NCBI RefSeq assembly: GCF_963169125.1
Contig: NC_084802.1
Location: forward strand, 18,538,896 to 18,602,895
Length of the DNA stretch: 64,000 bases
Origin: Humulus lupulus
Lineage: Eukaryota > Streptophyta > Magnoliopsida > Rosales > Cannabaceae
Reading direction: 5' to 3'
In this document: piece after piece, positions 45,255-55,196 of the stretch
Layout of the letters: every line of letters starts with the position of its first letter
How positions within the stretch are numbered: the first letter of the stretch is position 1
Translations under genes and position numbers: made by a program
The notes under the pieces: model-generated
Seen by the model: the letters and a program-made list of their open reading frames with translations, nothing else
What the model was told of the DNA's origin: nothing
Database searches by the model: none

Positions 45255-45929
45255 ATGTTTTTGCAGATCATACTGATAAAAAATGCAGAACACACAAGGT
45301 TTGCTTTAGAAAATAATGACTTTATCTGTGAAAATGAGAGATCGATGCAAAGCTCCTATTTATGGGACCTCCACCACATATATATATATGTGTGTGTGTC
45401 TATTCTATAATTCTGTTTCGAATAGCACTAATACTACATATATATATATAAACAACTATAATAGATTATATACTATAACCCAAATGAGGAAAAAACGATA
45501 ATAAAACCCGTAGCAATCTAAAATTAATATTAGCCCCAAAGTGATATTTTCTCACCATCACTAACAGGACATACCTTTTTATTTGTTTGTCAGCGCAAAG
45601 ATGTGTGGTCTATATATAAGCAAAGAAATATATACATGGAAACCACCGAAGCACGCCGAGAGACGGAACCACCTGCTGGAACCGTGAGCAACCAGCACCC
45701 CACGCCAAGAAGCACGCCGCTGGCGAGACTGCTGGAGCCGAGAACCCAGCTGCCATCGACGCCGTTCCCACCGTCACTGTCGTTCACCTACAGCCGCCGT
45801 TCACCTCTCTACCAACCCTAAATGTTGTGATTTTGAATAAATCCCCAAATGTAGTGCTGATGAGTTCTCTATTGTTTAACCCGATAATTTCAAAAATTAT
45901 GATAGCTTTTTTAAGTGTCTTACATAATA

Positions 45930-46320
45930 ATTTTAAGGACTTGTTTTTGGGAGTCCTTAATACTCTTTTAGAAGTCGCAGCAAGTCCTAAAAGAGTATTA
46001 AGGACTCCCAAAGCAAGTGCTTAAAATTATTAAGTAGCACACTTATTTTTTAGCCCATATTTTTTTAGGACTTGCATATTCTTTTAAGACACTCATTGCG
46101 AGTCCTAAAAGAGTATTAAGGACTCTCAAAGCAAGTCCTCAAAATTATTAAATAAAACACTTATTTTTTTAGCCCAGATTTTTATAGGACTCGCATATTC
46201 TTTTAGAACACTCATTGCGAGTCCTAAATTGTGTTTTTTCAGGACTCTCAATAAGTGTCCTAAAAACTCTATAAATATTTTTAAGGACTTGTATTTAGGT
46301 GCGTGTTCTAAAAAAGTGTC
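45930..46320. repeat. CACTA subterminal repeats, right end
   Basis: Two tandem units of about 125 bp (from about 45975 and 46100) share 'gcaagtcctaaaagagtattaaggactc', 'cttattttttagccca' and 'catattcttttaagacactcattgcgag'. The left end has shorter copies of 'ttttttaggactcgcaa'. Confidence 0.8.
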
Positions 46321-46332
46321 CCGTAAAGGGTA

Positions 46333-46345
46333 TTTTGTAGTAGTG
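46333..46345 (-). repeat. CACTA terminal inverted repeat, right
   Basis: TTTTGTAGTAGTG on plus, the reverse complement of the left terminus. Confidence 0.93.
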
Positions 46346-46510
46346 ATTTGCAGTCCTCAATACGTGCTTTATGTAAAAGCTCCATTTCTGAAGTCTTCTC
46401 AAGGTTCTGACCATTCTTCAAGTGATCCAGAAGGCTATACCTTCAAACGCGTATATACATATATATATATAATTAGTAGTGTATGTAGCACAGCATACAC
46501 ATATACATAT
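46346..46510 (-). pseudogene. Rest of exon 2 and intron 1 of the split pathogen-related pseudogene
   Basis: It starts with the second ATT duplication and continues exon 2 ('tgcagtcctcaatacgtgcttta') to the acceptor at 46440/46441. Compared with the intact gene, the conserved Trp codon is TAG and the segment for EMVQN is shortened, breaking the frame. Intron 1 then runs to a Copia junction at about 46510. Confidence 0.88.
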
Positions 46511-46658
46511 CATTTTGACTATGAGATTTGGTAAATGGATATCAAAACGACTTTTATGAATGGTCACCTTGATAAAAGTATCTTTATGGTACAAGCAGAC
46601 GGTTTCATTTATGGACTACAAAGATCCATTTATGGACTTAAGCAAGCGTTCGGATTAT
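46511..46658 (+). pseudogene. Ty1/copia reverse transcriptase fragment, second copy
   Basis: It reads HFDYEIW-stop-MDIKTTFMNG, then HLDKSIFMVQADGF and SIYGLKQAFGLW, a standard Copia reverse transcriptase stretch. The CAA normally found before MD is TAA. It is cut off after GLW by the start of the Tat pol fragment at about 46659. It is the counterpart of 18634-19022. Confidence 0.85.
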
Positions 46659-49459
46659 GGACCAGCTGGTCGATGCCACTGCAGGACATGAGATCCTCTC
46701 ATTCATGGATGCATACTCTGGTTATAATCAGATCAGTATGCATCCCCCTAATGAGGATCACACTAGCTTTCGAACCGATACAGGGCTCTACTGTTACAAA
46801 GTGATGCCCTTTGGTTTGAAAAACGCTGGTGCGACTTACCAGAGACTCGTCAATCACATGTTTAAGGAGCTTATCGGTGCAAACATGGAGGTTTACGTCG
46901 ACGACGTGCTGGTTAAGTCAAAAAAGGCAGAAGGACATGTAAGGGATTTGCAGGAATGCTTCAACGTCCTGAATAAATATAAAATGAAGTTAAATCCCCT
47001 TAAATGTTCCTTCGGAGTTGGATCAGGGAAGTTCTTGGGATTCATAGTTAACTCAAGAGGAATTGAAGCTAATCCTGAGAAGATAAAAGCCCTGATCGAG
47101 ATGAAGTCGCTAGTGAAGATTAAGGATGTCCAAAGCCTAACCGGGAGAATTGCTGCTCTCAGCAGATTTATTTCAAAATCAACGGACAAGTGCGTCCCAT
47201 TTTTCAACCTACTTAGAGGCAATAAGAAATTTGAATGGACAGATGAGTGCGAACAGGCCTTTCAAGCACTAAAAACGCATATGGCGTAGCCACCCATCCT
47301 GTCGAAGCCGGTCGATAAAGAGACTTTGTTCGTCTACCTGGCAATCACGGACTATGCTGCTAGTGCTGTTCTGGTGAGAGAAGAAGAAGGTGTGCAGAAC
47401 ATTATGTAAGCAAAAGACTGATCAAAGCAGAATTAAGATATCCCCCCATTGAAAGGTTATCCTACTGCTTAGTAATGGCCTCTAGGAAGCTGCGGCCTTA
47501 CTTCCAAGCCCATCCGATTACGGTATTAACCGACCAGCCTCTTCGGCAAGTCCTGCAAAAGCCAGAGGCTGCCGGAAGATTACTAAAGTGGGCAGTCGAA
47601 CTCGGGCAGTTCGACATATCCTACCTGCTGCGAGCAGCGATAAAGGGACAAGCCTTAGTTGACTTCATCGCCAAGTTCACAGAGCCCGCGGGTGGCGAGC
47701 AGATCGAGGAGCCTAGCGAACCCGAATGTCAAATCCAAGCACCCTCGTGGAAATTGTTCACAGACGGATCATCTAACGAATCCCACGCAGGAGCAGGAGT
47801 AATATTGATAACACCGAAAGGGCATCGATTTCACTATGCCATAAGATTTGACTTCACTGCCTCTAACAATGAGGCTGAATATGAAGCATTGCTCGCTGGA
47901 CTACGGTTAGCCAAGGATATGAACATAAAAGTGCTTGATGTCTATAGTGATTCTCAACTAGTCGTGAATCAAATCCTGGGAGAGTATCAAGCGCGAGGAT
48001 TGAAGATGGTCGCCTATCTCAACAAGCAAAGGATCTGTTAGCCCAGTTCGACAGATACACTCTCCAGCAAGTGCCTCGTGATCAAAATTCCAACGCAGAC
48101 GCTTTGGCAAAGTTGGCAAGTGCAAAGGACGCTGACACTCTGAACATAGTGCCAGTCGAGCGACTATCCGTGCCCAGCATCCAAGCAGCAGAAACCACTC
48201 TGGTCATCCAGATGACGGATACATTGATGGCGCCATATGTAGAGTATCTATCAAGCGACGTGCTACCAGCGGACAGAAACAAAGCTAGGACCCTTCAGCG
48301 GCAAGCTGCTAGGTATATCCTGGTTGATGGAATCCTGTACCGAAGGGGATACTCACTGCCACTCCTGAGATGTATTACAAAGGAGAAAGACAAAGAGTTG
48401 ATGAAGGAGGTACACGAAGGCTTTTGCGGAGACCACACTGGGGGGCAAAGCCTATAAAAAAATATCCTAAGGCAGGGATATTTCTGGCCAACCATGAATG
48501 AAGACTCTATGGAGTTCGTGCGAAAATGTGACAAGTGTCAAAGGTTTTCTAAAATCCCACGAACAACTCCCAACGAGTTAAAACAGATGCAGAGTCTGTG
48601 GCCCTTTGCAGTTTGGGGAATAGATCTAATCGGATCGTTGCCTACAGGAAAGGGTGGTGTAAAGTATGCAGTGGTTGCTGTCGACTACTTCACCAAATGG
48701 GTCGAAGTTGAGCCACTCGCAACCATAACGACGAAGAAAGTGCTTAACTTCGTAGTCAAAAACCTCATCTGTCGCTATGGATTACCAAAGAAGATAGTCT
48801 CAGATAACGGCACCCAGTTTGACAGTGATCTATTCACAGACTTCTACAAACGTCACGATATTATCAAAAGTTTTTCTTTAGTCGCTCATCCCCAGGCGAA
48901 CGGGCAAGTCGAAGCAGTTAACAAAACGCTGAAGGATACACTGAAGAAAAGACTTGAAGAAGCTAAGGGAGCATGGCCAGAATAGTTGCCTGAAGTCCTC
49001 TAGTTGTACAGAACTTCCCACCGAATAGCAACAGGTCATACCCCGTTTTCCTTGGCATCCGGGTATGAAGCCATGTTGCCTGTCGAGTTGGATCCACCCT
49101 CGCACCACAGATTAACATACGACCAGGATTCTAACAACCAACTATTGATGGAATCCTTGGACTCGATTGATGAAAGGCGTGAACAAGCCCAGCTCCGAGT
49201 AGCTACATACTAGCAGAAGGTCGCCCGGTATTTCAACTCTAAAGTACGAGAAATAAAATTCAATGTTGGAGACCTTGTGCGCCGAAGAGTTTTCCTTAAC
49301 ACCCGCGACCAAGCTGCTGGAGTACTCGAGCCAAATTGGGAAGGGCCTTACCAGATTGATGAAGTCTTTCACCTAGGCACTTATAAACTTGCATGCTTAA
49401 ACGGAGATCTCATTCCTCGATATTGGAATGGAGAACACCTGCGCAAGTATTATCAATGA
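46659..49459 (+). pseudogene. Tat-lineage Ty3/gypsy pol (copy 2): RT, two RNase H domains, integrase; broken
   Basis: The 5' part is lost: it begins within reverse transcriptase (FMDAYSGYNQI, MPFGLKNAGATYQR, VYVDDVLVKS). Connection/RNase H follows (LTGRIAALSRFIS, ASRKLRPYFQAHPI), then a second, archaeal-type RNase H (WKLFTDGSSNESHAGAG, NNEAEYEALLAGL, YSDSQLVVNQI). Two RNase H domains in tandem mark the Tat lineage. Integrase follows: the HHCC region with CDKCQRF, then GIDLIGSLPTGKGG, VSDNGTQF and HPQANGQVEAVNK. Breaks: stop at 47287, frameshifts near 47403 and 48018, stops at 48455, 48983, 49001 and 49211. Several stops fit C-to-T or G-to-A change. The element cannot move by itself. Confidence 0.9.
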
Positions 49460-50143
49460 ACAATTCTTCTTAAAGAATTGGCTTGTACAAATTTTACTTT
49501 TTACAAGTTTTGTGTAAGATCTTATTGATCACTCGTAAAGACATGTTTAGTCCATTTACTACGAGAATAAAAGGGATTGTGCTCAGCCAGTCATTTCTTG
49601 CCAACTATTGTATTTATTACAAGTATTTGCTCATTACGTGTGTTGTTTTGCTGTATTATAATTTTAATTCCATTACTACGAGCAGTAACGTTCGGGCAGG
49701 TTCTAGTCAAGGCAAGTGACCAAGGACCTAAAGCTCCCCGATCACTTGGGGGGCATACAAGGTACAAGTAAGCAAAGCATATCGTTAAAAGATATGTAAA
49801 CACATGAGCAAAATAAGTGAAAGCATGCTAGGGCACTTAGAGTATTTTTCAAAATTTTGATATTTTGTTAAATCAAACCAAAGTGTTATTCTAAGTTCGG
49901 TCATGCGAACAAATAGATGTCATAATAATATGCAAATATATTATAATATCAAAGCGATCCTTTTACACCGCAAGCAGTAACTGCTTGGATGTAATTGTCC
50001 AAAAATGAAAGTAAAAGCTGCCCGTGCAGCAAACCAAAAAATCATTGTCTTTACATCACGACCCATAGGTCGTGTAGTTAAAAAAAAAAGGAAAGAAATA
50101 TAAATAGAAAAGACTGAGGAGCTGGAGGATCATGGGGAAGGTT
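49460..50143. other. Spacer between Tat pol and antisense extra gene
   Basis: No coding frame. It matches 33347-33720 in reverse. Pol (plus) and the extra gene (minus) converge here, so both 3' ends and presumably both poly(A) regions lie in this about 680-bp stretch. Confidence 0.65.
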
Positions 50144-53100
50144 CTAGTCGACAGCTTCATTGTCTACACCCTCCATCCCAGCGGCCAGCGAGATTTCGGG
50201 GGAAGCAGGGACCCTCGATCTTTCTTCTTCAGCCAACTGAGCTGCGCAGCGAGCCAGCTCAGCTTCCCTCGCGTTTTCAGGAAGACAGTCAAAATTGGCA
50301 CCCTGATTATGCTTCCAGAAATCGTAGAAGCACCTCAGGGTGGCATTTTTGTACCTCTCGAAGTTGGCAGCGTTGGTCTTCTCCAAGTTTTCAACTCGAC
50401 CCTCCAAATCTCTTGTTTCTTGCCTGCTTGCGATTAAGTCTAGCTCAAGCTGCTTAGCCACTTTATAGTTAGAGCGGTTGGACTCCTTGTATTGGTCCCT
50501 CTGCTCGCGGGCTTTTTCCAGAGACTTCAGCTTCTCCTCCAACTCCTTAGCCAGTTGGGCCTTTTCCGCAGTCACTGCCGCCAGCTGATCAGCATGTCTG
50601 GCCTCAACAGCTTTGAGTTCGTCCTCGTGCCGTTGCTCCGAGGTCCTGGCCTGCTCGGTGACAGCACCTAGGCGGATGCGGCCTGCAGTAAGGGTTAGCA
50701 CGGCCTGCAGTCAGAACAAAAATTAAACAAACAGTAAACTAACGAAGACCTGTTTCACAAAAGGAGATGACTTACACTAGTGAACTTGTTCAGCACACGG
50801 TTCAGAATTGGGTCAACACCCATTGTCTCCGTAGCCGCCATTGCCTCTCGGCAGCATTCGTGCTTCGCGATTTTGGTGATTCTCTCCTTGGTCAGCTTGA
50901 AGGCGCGACCAACCATCAAGTTCCCGGTTGAGGCAGGATCCTCATGCTGAGTGATTAGTGCTCAAAAATATCATTTTATTAATCTTAAAGTGTAAAATTA
51001 ATTAAGTTTTAATTAATATTTTCATGGATTTATTGTCATATATTTTATATTTGAAAATATTAATTTTAATTTAATTTGTGTTTAATTTTCAAGAAATAAA
51101 ATATATTTTTGACACAAAGAAAAAGAAAGGAGAAAGAAAGAATTAAAATTGAAGAAAATGGCATTTTTGAAGATGAAATGGCCCAAAACTAGGCCCAAAA
51201 TGGAGCCCAAACCCAAGCAATGGTTGCTCCCCATGCTGCCACTTGGCAGCCCGCCATTCGGCCAGCCAAGCCACACCAGCCATGTCTAAGCCGAGCCACG
51301 GAGCCAAGCCAAGCCGTCTGACGAGCTGCCTGCCACCTGACGCGCGCCTGCCACGCCTCCTGCAGAGCCAATGAGATGCTGCCACGCATCCCGCGCCAGC
51401 CTGCTCGCCTGCAGCTGCTCCCCACATGCCGTCCAGCCGCCTGCCACCTCGCCACTCAGCCTGCCATGTTTTGACCGTGTCCCCCACTTTACCAGGAGCC
51501 ACTTCTCATTTTCATCAGCTTTTTGAGCCATTTTCCCACTATATTGTACACAATTTTACACATTTTGGGTCCTATTTTCACTATAAATAGAGGACCAAAT
51601 GTAGGGAAAAAATCATCAGATTGGAGAGTGGAAAAAGACACTTTATTGTTTGTTTCTTTTCATATTTCTAGTTTAATTTTACTTGTTTTAGGTGACAAAA
51701 ATGAGTGAATTATTTTAGAAATATTGGTGAGGTTAGAGTGTAGTTGTTGTACTTTTCATTCTCAATATTGATATTGATTCTTCTTATGCTTCATTTCCAT
51801 ATCTTATTAATTATTTTTTTTCTCATCTTCTAATTTCTGTTCTAAAATTATTTAGCATCTTTTACATAAGTTCAGTCATGCTTTTCTTATGTAACTTAGA
51901 TTGTTAATTTATTTTAGTATATTTGTTATATTGTATGTCTTTTACTGCATTCTGCCAGTGGTATTTTGTCGCTCTTGGATATATGATATGCTATGAAATT
52001 AGGAGTTAGATTCAATTTAATCTAGATTATTTAATTTGTGCTTTTAACATATACATCTTCCAGTTGCAATTAACAGTGTAGAATTGCAACTGTGTTTTGA
52101 ATTAATATCAATATTAGAATAAGTTTTACTGCACTACATTTCTACCTTGCCATGCACTTTATCTAATCATTTTTCCTATTCTATCATTTTACTTTCACAA
52201 AATCCATTTCTTCAATTCTACTTTATTTTCATCTTTTATTTACTAATCAAATATTTAGTTGTTTTTACCTCTCTGTGGATATGACATAGCCCGATTACTA
52301 CTACGACCGCTTAGGAGTTTATTGGGCGATATCACTGAGGTTGGTCAGATGGGGCATTGGGAGAAGGAGTCGACCCGACCGCAGCAGATGGATTCTGCTG
52401 TTCGCGGGGAGAAGGCGGAGTCGCGGTGGCAGAGGGCCTGTCCTCCGAAGGGCCTGCGTTCTGGGCCTTCTTCGCCTGAGGCTCTTTGCTGCTCTCCCCA
52501 GTATGTCTCTTACTAGTTTTCTTCTTGCTTGGAGGGGCAACAGCAGCCTCTGAGGTGTTGTAAAGATCAAACATGTTGGAAGAGTCCATGTCTGAAAAGC
52601 AAGAGCAAAGTCAAACAGTAAGATAGCATGAATAGCCAAACACATTACATCAAAAAAAAAACAAAAAAGGATTGCAAAGTCCAATACCCGAGCTATTATT
52701 ACTGGTCGCTACACTACAGACGCTACTAGTCTTACACTCATTCTTTGACACGAAGAAGTCTGGCCCTAAGTGTGGAGCATATTTAAAATTTCCGTCCCCG
52801 TTGAATAGATGACAGGGAATTGGAAAATATTCTAAAAGCGAAATAACTATACCGTTGTCATCCGACGAATCGTCAGAGAGGTCACGGTGGCCTTCTGCTT
52901 TCCTTTCCCTATGGGGGCCGAGGGCCTCTCTGCTCGGGGAGTGCCAGTAGGTTCCCTGATCGTGACCCCAGTCGGTCTCCTCCATGGAGATGACGCTTGA
53001 GGTTGCTGCTCGGGTTCCTCTTCGGTGCAAGCACTCCCTGCTGAAGGCCTCCTCGTGTCCGATTGAGGGGCCCAGAGGCCAGCCAACCTAAGGTTAGCCT

Positions 53101-53891
53101 CTGTAACCAGGTTCTTGACACTCTTTTCAGCATCAGGCATGCTGGCTAAGAGTGTCGATCTCGACTCCATGCCCGGAGTTGGGTTTGGTCGCAGCCACGG
53201 GCCTGGAAGACATCAAAAGTTTAAGACATTGTGGAGGAAAACACTAAGTGAAGAAGTCAACCAGCGATACGAAAGTTTTACCTCCTCCTGCGAAAGCCAG
53301 GTTGTCTGCGACCAGGTCAGCCGTAAGGAAGTACTCCTGGTAGTACCTCCCCACATTTGAGGTGCGGGTCGTGTCAGTCAGGAAAGTGCGCCCAGTTTCC
53401 TGATGACAAAGGTGGAAGAACCCCGTGCCTTCATGGTTGGGGTTAGATTTGAGGTCGAACAGGTAGTTGACCTCATGAGGCGATGACACGGGCCATTTTT
53501 TCTGGCTATACAGGATATAGAGTGCAGCAAGCATCCTATATCCATTTGGGGTTATTTGAAAGGGAGCAACTCCAAAATAGTTGGCTACCCCCTGAAAGAA
53601 TGGGTGAAGAGGCAAGGTGGCCCCTGCCTAAATATGAAACCGCGACCAGGCGCTATAGGCACCCCCAGGCAGATTAGCCCTTTGGTCTGGGTTGGGCTTG
53701 ACTAGAGTCACCCCTGGCAGGTCATATTTCCTTAAGTAATTGGCGATCATTCTGATCGTCACCCTACTTTCAGAGACTACATGCCACTCAACATCCGGCT
53801 GAATGGCATGTCGAGGGCGGGCATGCCTTTGGATGTTTGGATCTGGAACATTTTCATCTCGACCAACTAACCACAAACTAAAATAGTCCAT
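50144..53891 (-). pseudogene. Tat element extra (antisense) gene, copy 2, with introns
   Basis: The order on minus is the same as copy 1. Exon 1 (53891 to about 53290): MDYFSLWLVGRDENVPDPNI, RVTIRMIANYLRKYDLPGV, HPFFQGVANYFGVAPFQI, NYLFDLKSNPN; the codon after FHI is TAG (GAG in copy 1). Exon 2 (about 53205-52775): LLASMPDAEKSVKNLVTEAN, FPIPCHLFNGDGNFKYAP. Exon 3 (from 52589): MDSSNMFDLYNTSEAAVAPP, Lys/Ser/Pro-rich. The next exon continues beyond a nested solo LTR (FKLTKERITKIAKHECCREA), and the last exon (about 50701-50144) is a long coiled coil (LELDLIASRQETRDLEGRVE) ending at 50144. It resembles Transposase_28 at its N-terminus. Opposite in strand to the element's pol and LTR. Apart from the stop and the insertion, the coding sequence is fairly well kept. 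Confidence 0.82.
50952..52334 (+). mobile_element. Solo LTR inside Tat extra gene, perfect TSD
   Basis: It starts TGATTAGTGCTC and ends CGATATCA, 1,383 bp, flanked by CTGAG on both sides (50947-50951 and 52335-52339). It is the same family as the solo LTR at 13645-15167, with a G+C-rich middle (51230-51480) and a CTATAAATAG box near 51581. It interrupts the extra gene between its Pro-rich and coiled-coil parts. Open frames of 80-120 codons in the G+C-rich middle are compositional. Confidence 0.9.
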
Positions 53892-55196
53892 ATGCCTGCA
53901 TTACTTACTATTCTCCATTAATATAAACAAATACATAAATAAGAATCAATAGGACTTTATAAGGGTTATAATAGAAGGCTTAGGTATAGGTAGATAAAGA
54001 GACAATTTTAGGCTTAATCATACCACAAGCATTCCACTAAACAAGCTTTCCCAACAATTTCACACCACTCATCCCTTGTTACCCCTTTTTCTATGCAATG
54101 ATTGAGAATATATATTTTTTTTTCAATAAACTCCCCCAAACTTTGATTTTTCAATAAATAATTATTTGGGAGCATAATCATTTTTCACTTTCTTTTCCTT
54201 TTCTTTCTTTAATTTTTTTCTTTCTCAATCAAAAGTAATTTTCTGAATAACACATAATAGAAACATCCCATTACACATTCACTCCCCTCATATAATAATT
54301 TTCATGCTCATGGTATGGGTCAAAAAGAGTAAATGGTATTTCATTTTACAATTAGGCTCAAAAGAGTGTGTTAATCAAGAAAATGGTTATAAGGCGCAAA
54401 AGGGTTGACTAATGATAAAATTTAATAGGGTTAGCTTGAAAGGCACAACCAGTCCAAAAATTTCCTATATCATTTTCCTAAATGTGTACTGTTTCAAATT
54501 TCATCTCAAATAGTAAGCAAGCAGGTTCTAGAATTTTTTAAACTTTTCAATCCACAATCCAAATTTGACATGCATAAAATAACTCAAGTATAACATTTGC
54601 AATGTATGAGCAATAGATCTCTAATGTCAACAAATCACAGTGTAAAAACAAAGCAATCTAACCAAGCACACAGATTATTTTTAGAAACACATCAATTTTT
54701 CCTTTGGATTATACTACAAAACAGTCAATCATATTGAAATGGAAATTATTATCAACTTAATTTATACTCTAAAACATGACTCCAAACGAACAACTGATGA
54801 AAATTAAAAACAAACAAACCGGAAAAAAAATGCATCAAAGAACACCAGAAATAAATCTCTCCCCCAAACTTAAAACCGAACATTGTCCCCAATGTTAAGT
54901 ATATAAAGAACGGAGACTTACCTTACCAGCCACGTCAGTATGGCAGTGGTGGCGGCTGAGACGAAGGTCCCTCGAAAGGTTGAGACTGCGGAGGCTGATG
55001 CCCTGTAACAACCTAAACTTCAATTTTTTCACGTTTTTCACGGGTTACGAGTTACAACACAATTGTTCCAGAATAAAACTAAAAACAACTAAAACAAAAT
55101 CTCTAAAAACATTGTTCCAAAAACAAAAACAAAAACAAATATCATAAAATTAAAAATTAAAAATAAACATAGGAATGCCTCCTAAGAGCGCTGTCT
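53892..55196 (-). mobile_element. 3' internal region of the Athila-like element, no pol
   Basis: After the protease the element goes directly into a non-coding region. On the minus strand this includes 'ACATTGGGGACAATGTTCGG' and 'TTTTAAGTTTGGGGGAGAG' (54850-54900), a phrase common downstream of pol in Athila-type elements. Reverse transcriptase, RNase H and integrase are missing. The left end of the element and its 3' LTR could not be placed; homology to the Tat extra gene resumes at about 53891. Confidence 0.6.

Larger units (their letters stand above)
42097..45500. other. Non-coding A+T-rich interior of the CACTA element
   Basis: No transposase frame on either strand. Contents: TA and CATCAT microsatellites, A-runs (43560-43620), and several segments present twice, listed separately. 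A G+C-rich island at 44459-44575 is repeated at 45638-45752. Confidence 0.6.
40701..46345 (-). mobile_element. CACTA (EnSpm/CMC) DNA transposon, non-autonomous, 5,645 bp
   Basis: Both ends carry the inverted repeat CACTACTACAAAA (40701-40713 and 46333-46345). The 3-bp duplication ATT flanks it, inside exon 2 of the pathogen-related pseudogene. Subterminal zones (about 40715-41020 and 45930-46320) hold many copies of 'AGGACTCGCA/TGCGAGTCCT', the sort of sites bound by CACTA transposase. Internally it keeps only pieces of coding sequence: a transposase-associated domain and an Ulp1-like protease end, both on the minus strand. No DDE transposase was found, so it would need a helper element. Much of its middle (42.1-45.5 kb) is A+T-rich with internal duplications. 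Confidence 0.93.

Noticed and set aside
45603..45821. 72-codon Pro/Thr-rich frame in the CACTA element
   Set aside because: Sits in a duplicated G+C-rich island; no family recognised and the duplicate does not keep the frame.
51082..51531. Overlapping minus-strand frames of 64-119 codons rich in Gly, Ala and Trp
   Set aside because: They fall in the G+C-rich middle of a solo LTR and are shadows of its repeated gccagcc/gccaagcc composition.
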